NCBI GenBank assembly: GCA_023053575.1
Contig: JAKZAP010000016.1
Span: 14,650,030-14,714,029, forward strand
Reading direction: 5' to 3'
Source: Branchinecta lynchi
Taxonomy: Eukaryota > Arthropoda > Branchiopoda > Anostraca > Branchinectidae
DNA length: 64,000 bases
Notes under the pieces: model-generated
Told to the model about the DNA's origin: nothing
What the model saw: only the letters and a program-made list of their open reading frames with translations
Databases searched by the model: none
Shown: positions 63,303 to 64,000 of the stretch, in pieces
Numbering within the stretch: the first letter of the stretch is position 1
Layout: every line of letters begins with the position of its first letter
Position numbers and translations under genes: made by a program

Positions 63303-64000
63303 TTACTGCCCTGGCCTTCCCCTCCACGGCAATGTTGTCGTCCAGTTAGTTAAAAAATAACCAGTTTGTGCGCCCTGATTTTTGTCATAACAGTTTATTG
63401 TTTTCATGGAAACCATCATTTTTTTCTGGAAATCAGCCAATTTTGCTTGAAAATAGTCGATATTTATGATAGGCCTAATCAATATATTAATGACAATCAA
63501 TTTTTTTTTTTTAAATTTAATTTTTTCTGAAAACAGTTGTTTTTTCTGCAAAATCAGTTGGTTAAATTACCAGCCAGTCTGCAAATGACTTGGCCCTTCC
63601 CACCCAAAAGTGTGGCTAGTAATGACTCTGGTGGACTTAAAACTGTAAAATTTTGAATAGTATTGTACACCTAAGGCCTTTTTCTGCAACACAACTGTGG
63701 GCCACACACTTCTGAGTGTTTGTCGCGGAAACACGATTGTGTGCCACACAGTCGAGCCACAAGTTGAAACTCGCGGAAATGCCTTTTGTCTATTTTATGT
63801 CGGTAATTTCAAATATCTGAAAATAAAAATAATTTGATGTAAAATCTCAACTGATAGAACTCCATGCTTATTTCCTTACCATTCTGTAGAAAAAGGCATC
63901 CTCAGTCTTAAGTCTATATACTTAAGAGTACTTAACTTTAGTTTTTAGACACTATGCTGCTTAATTTGAATTTCCCTCCGGAATTGAGCCACAAAATCGA
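63303..64000 (+). repeat. intergenic; family H repeat copy 2 at 63690-63920
   Basis: ACAAGTTGAAACTCGCGG, CTGAAAATAAAAATAATTTG and TTCCTTACCATTCTGTAGAA parallel 34560-34850. Nothing else was recognised to the end of the window. Confidence 0.5.

Overview
The window is eukaryotic nuclear DNA from an invertebrate animal. The only confidently named host gene is the 3' half of UNC80, the large scaffold subunit of the NALCN sodium-leak channel complex. It lies on the + strand from 232 to 53182. I chained 20 coding exons by splice signals, reading-frame phase and resemblance to the animal UNC80 family. Together they give 4516 coding bases, about 1504 codons to the stop, roughly the C-terminal half of a protein that is about 3250 residues in vertebrates. 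The start of the gene lies to the left of the window. Which phylum this is cannot be decided from the sequence. The divergent UNC80, the many CR1/L2/Jockey-like retroelement remnants and the very many small DNA-transposon derivatives suggest a repeat-rich, probably marine, invertebrate.

Layout. Exons 1-4 (232-10890) carry the best conserved part. Exons 5-9 (15810-21826) continue the helical-repeat body and are closely spaced at the end. Exons 10-16 (25105-39732) include a 21-base microexon and a GC-AG intron. Exons 17-20 (41930-53182) encode the Ser/Arg-rich, poorly conserved tail and end in a single 1-kb exon with a poly(A) signal 86 bases past the stop. Introns run from about 0.6 to 8.2 kb.

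The introns are dominated by repeats. The main classes are: (1) 3' ends of at least six non-LTR retrotransposon groups, one of them about 2 kb with a recognisable reverse transcriptase; (2) family B, an element of about 1.0-1.3 kb (1.8 kb where other elements are nested in it) with GGGATCCC near both ends and an internal tandem array of about 137 bp, five copies all on the + strand; (3) family C, a larger element with ATGGCACTTGC ends, inside which other elements are nested; (4) two hAT-like elements with 8-bp target duplications; (5) several terminal-inverted-repeat (MITE-like) families with TA or TAA target duplications; (6) a tRNA-derived SINE family. Many of these are nested, so their relative ages can be read directly.

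Downstream of UNC80 (53.3-64 kb) is intergenic and again full of repeats, but it holds two possible new gene starts. One at 60494-60691 encodes a textbook signal peptide followed by an FGLG-KK motif, as in amidated neuropeptide precursors, and ends on a good splice donor. The other, at 62750-62799, is a short first-coding-exon candidate. Neither can be named. No bacterial-type features, CRISPR arrays or intact functional tRNA genes were seen.
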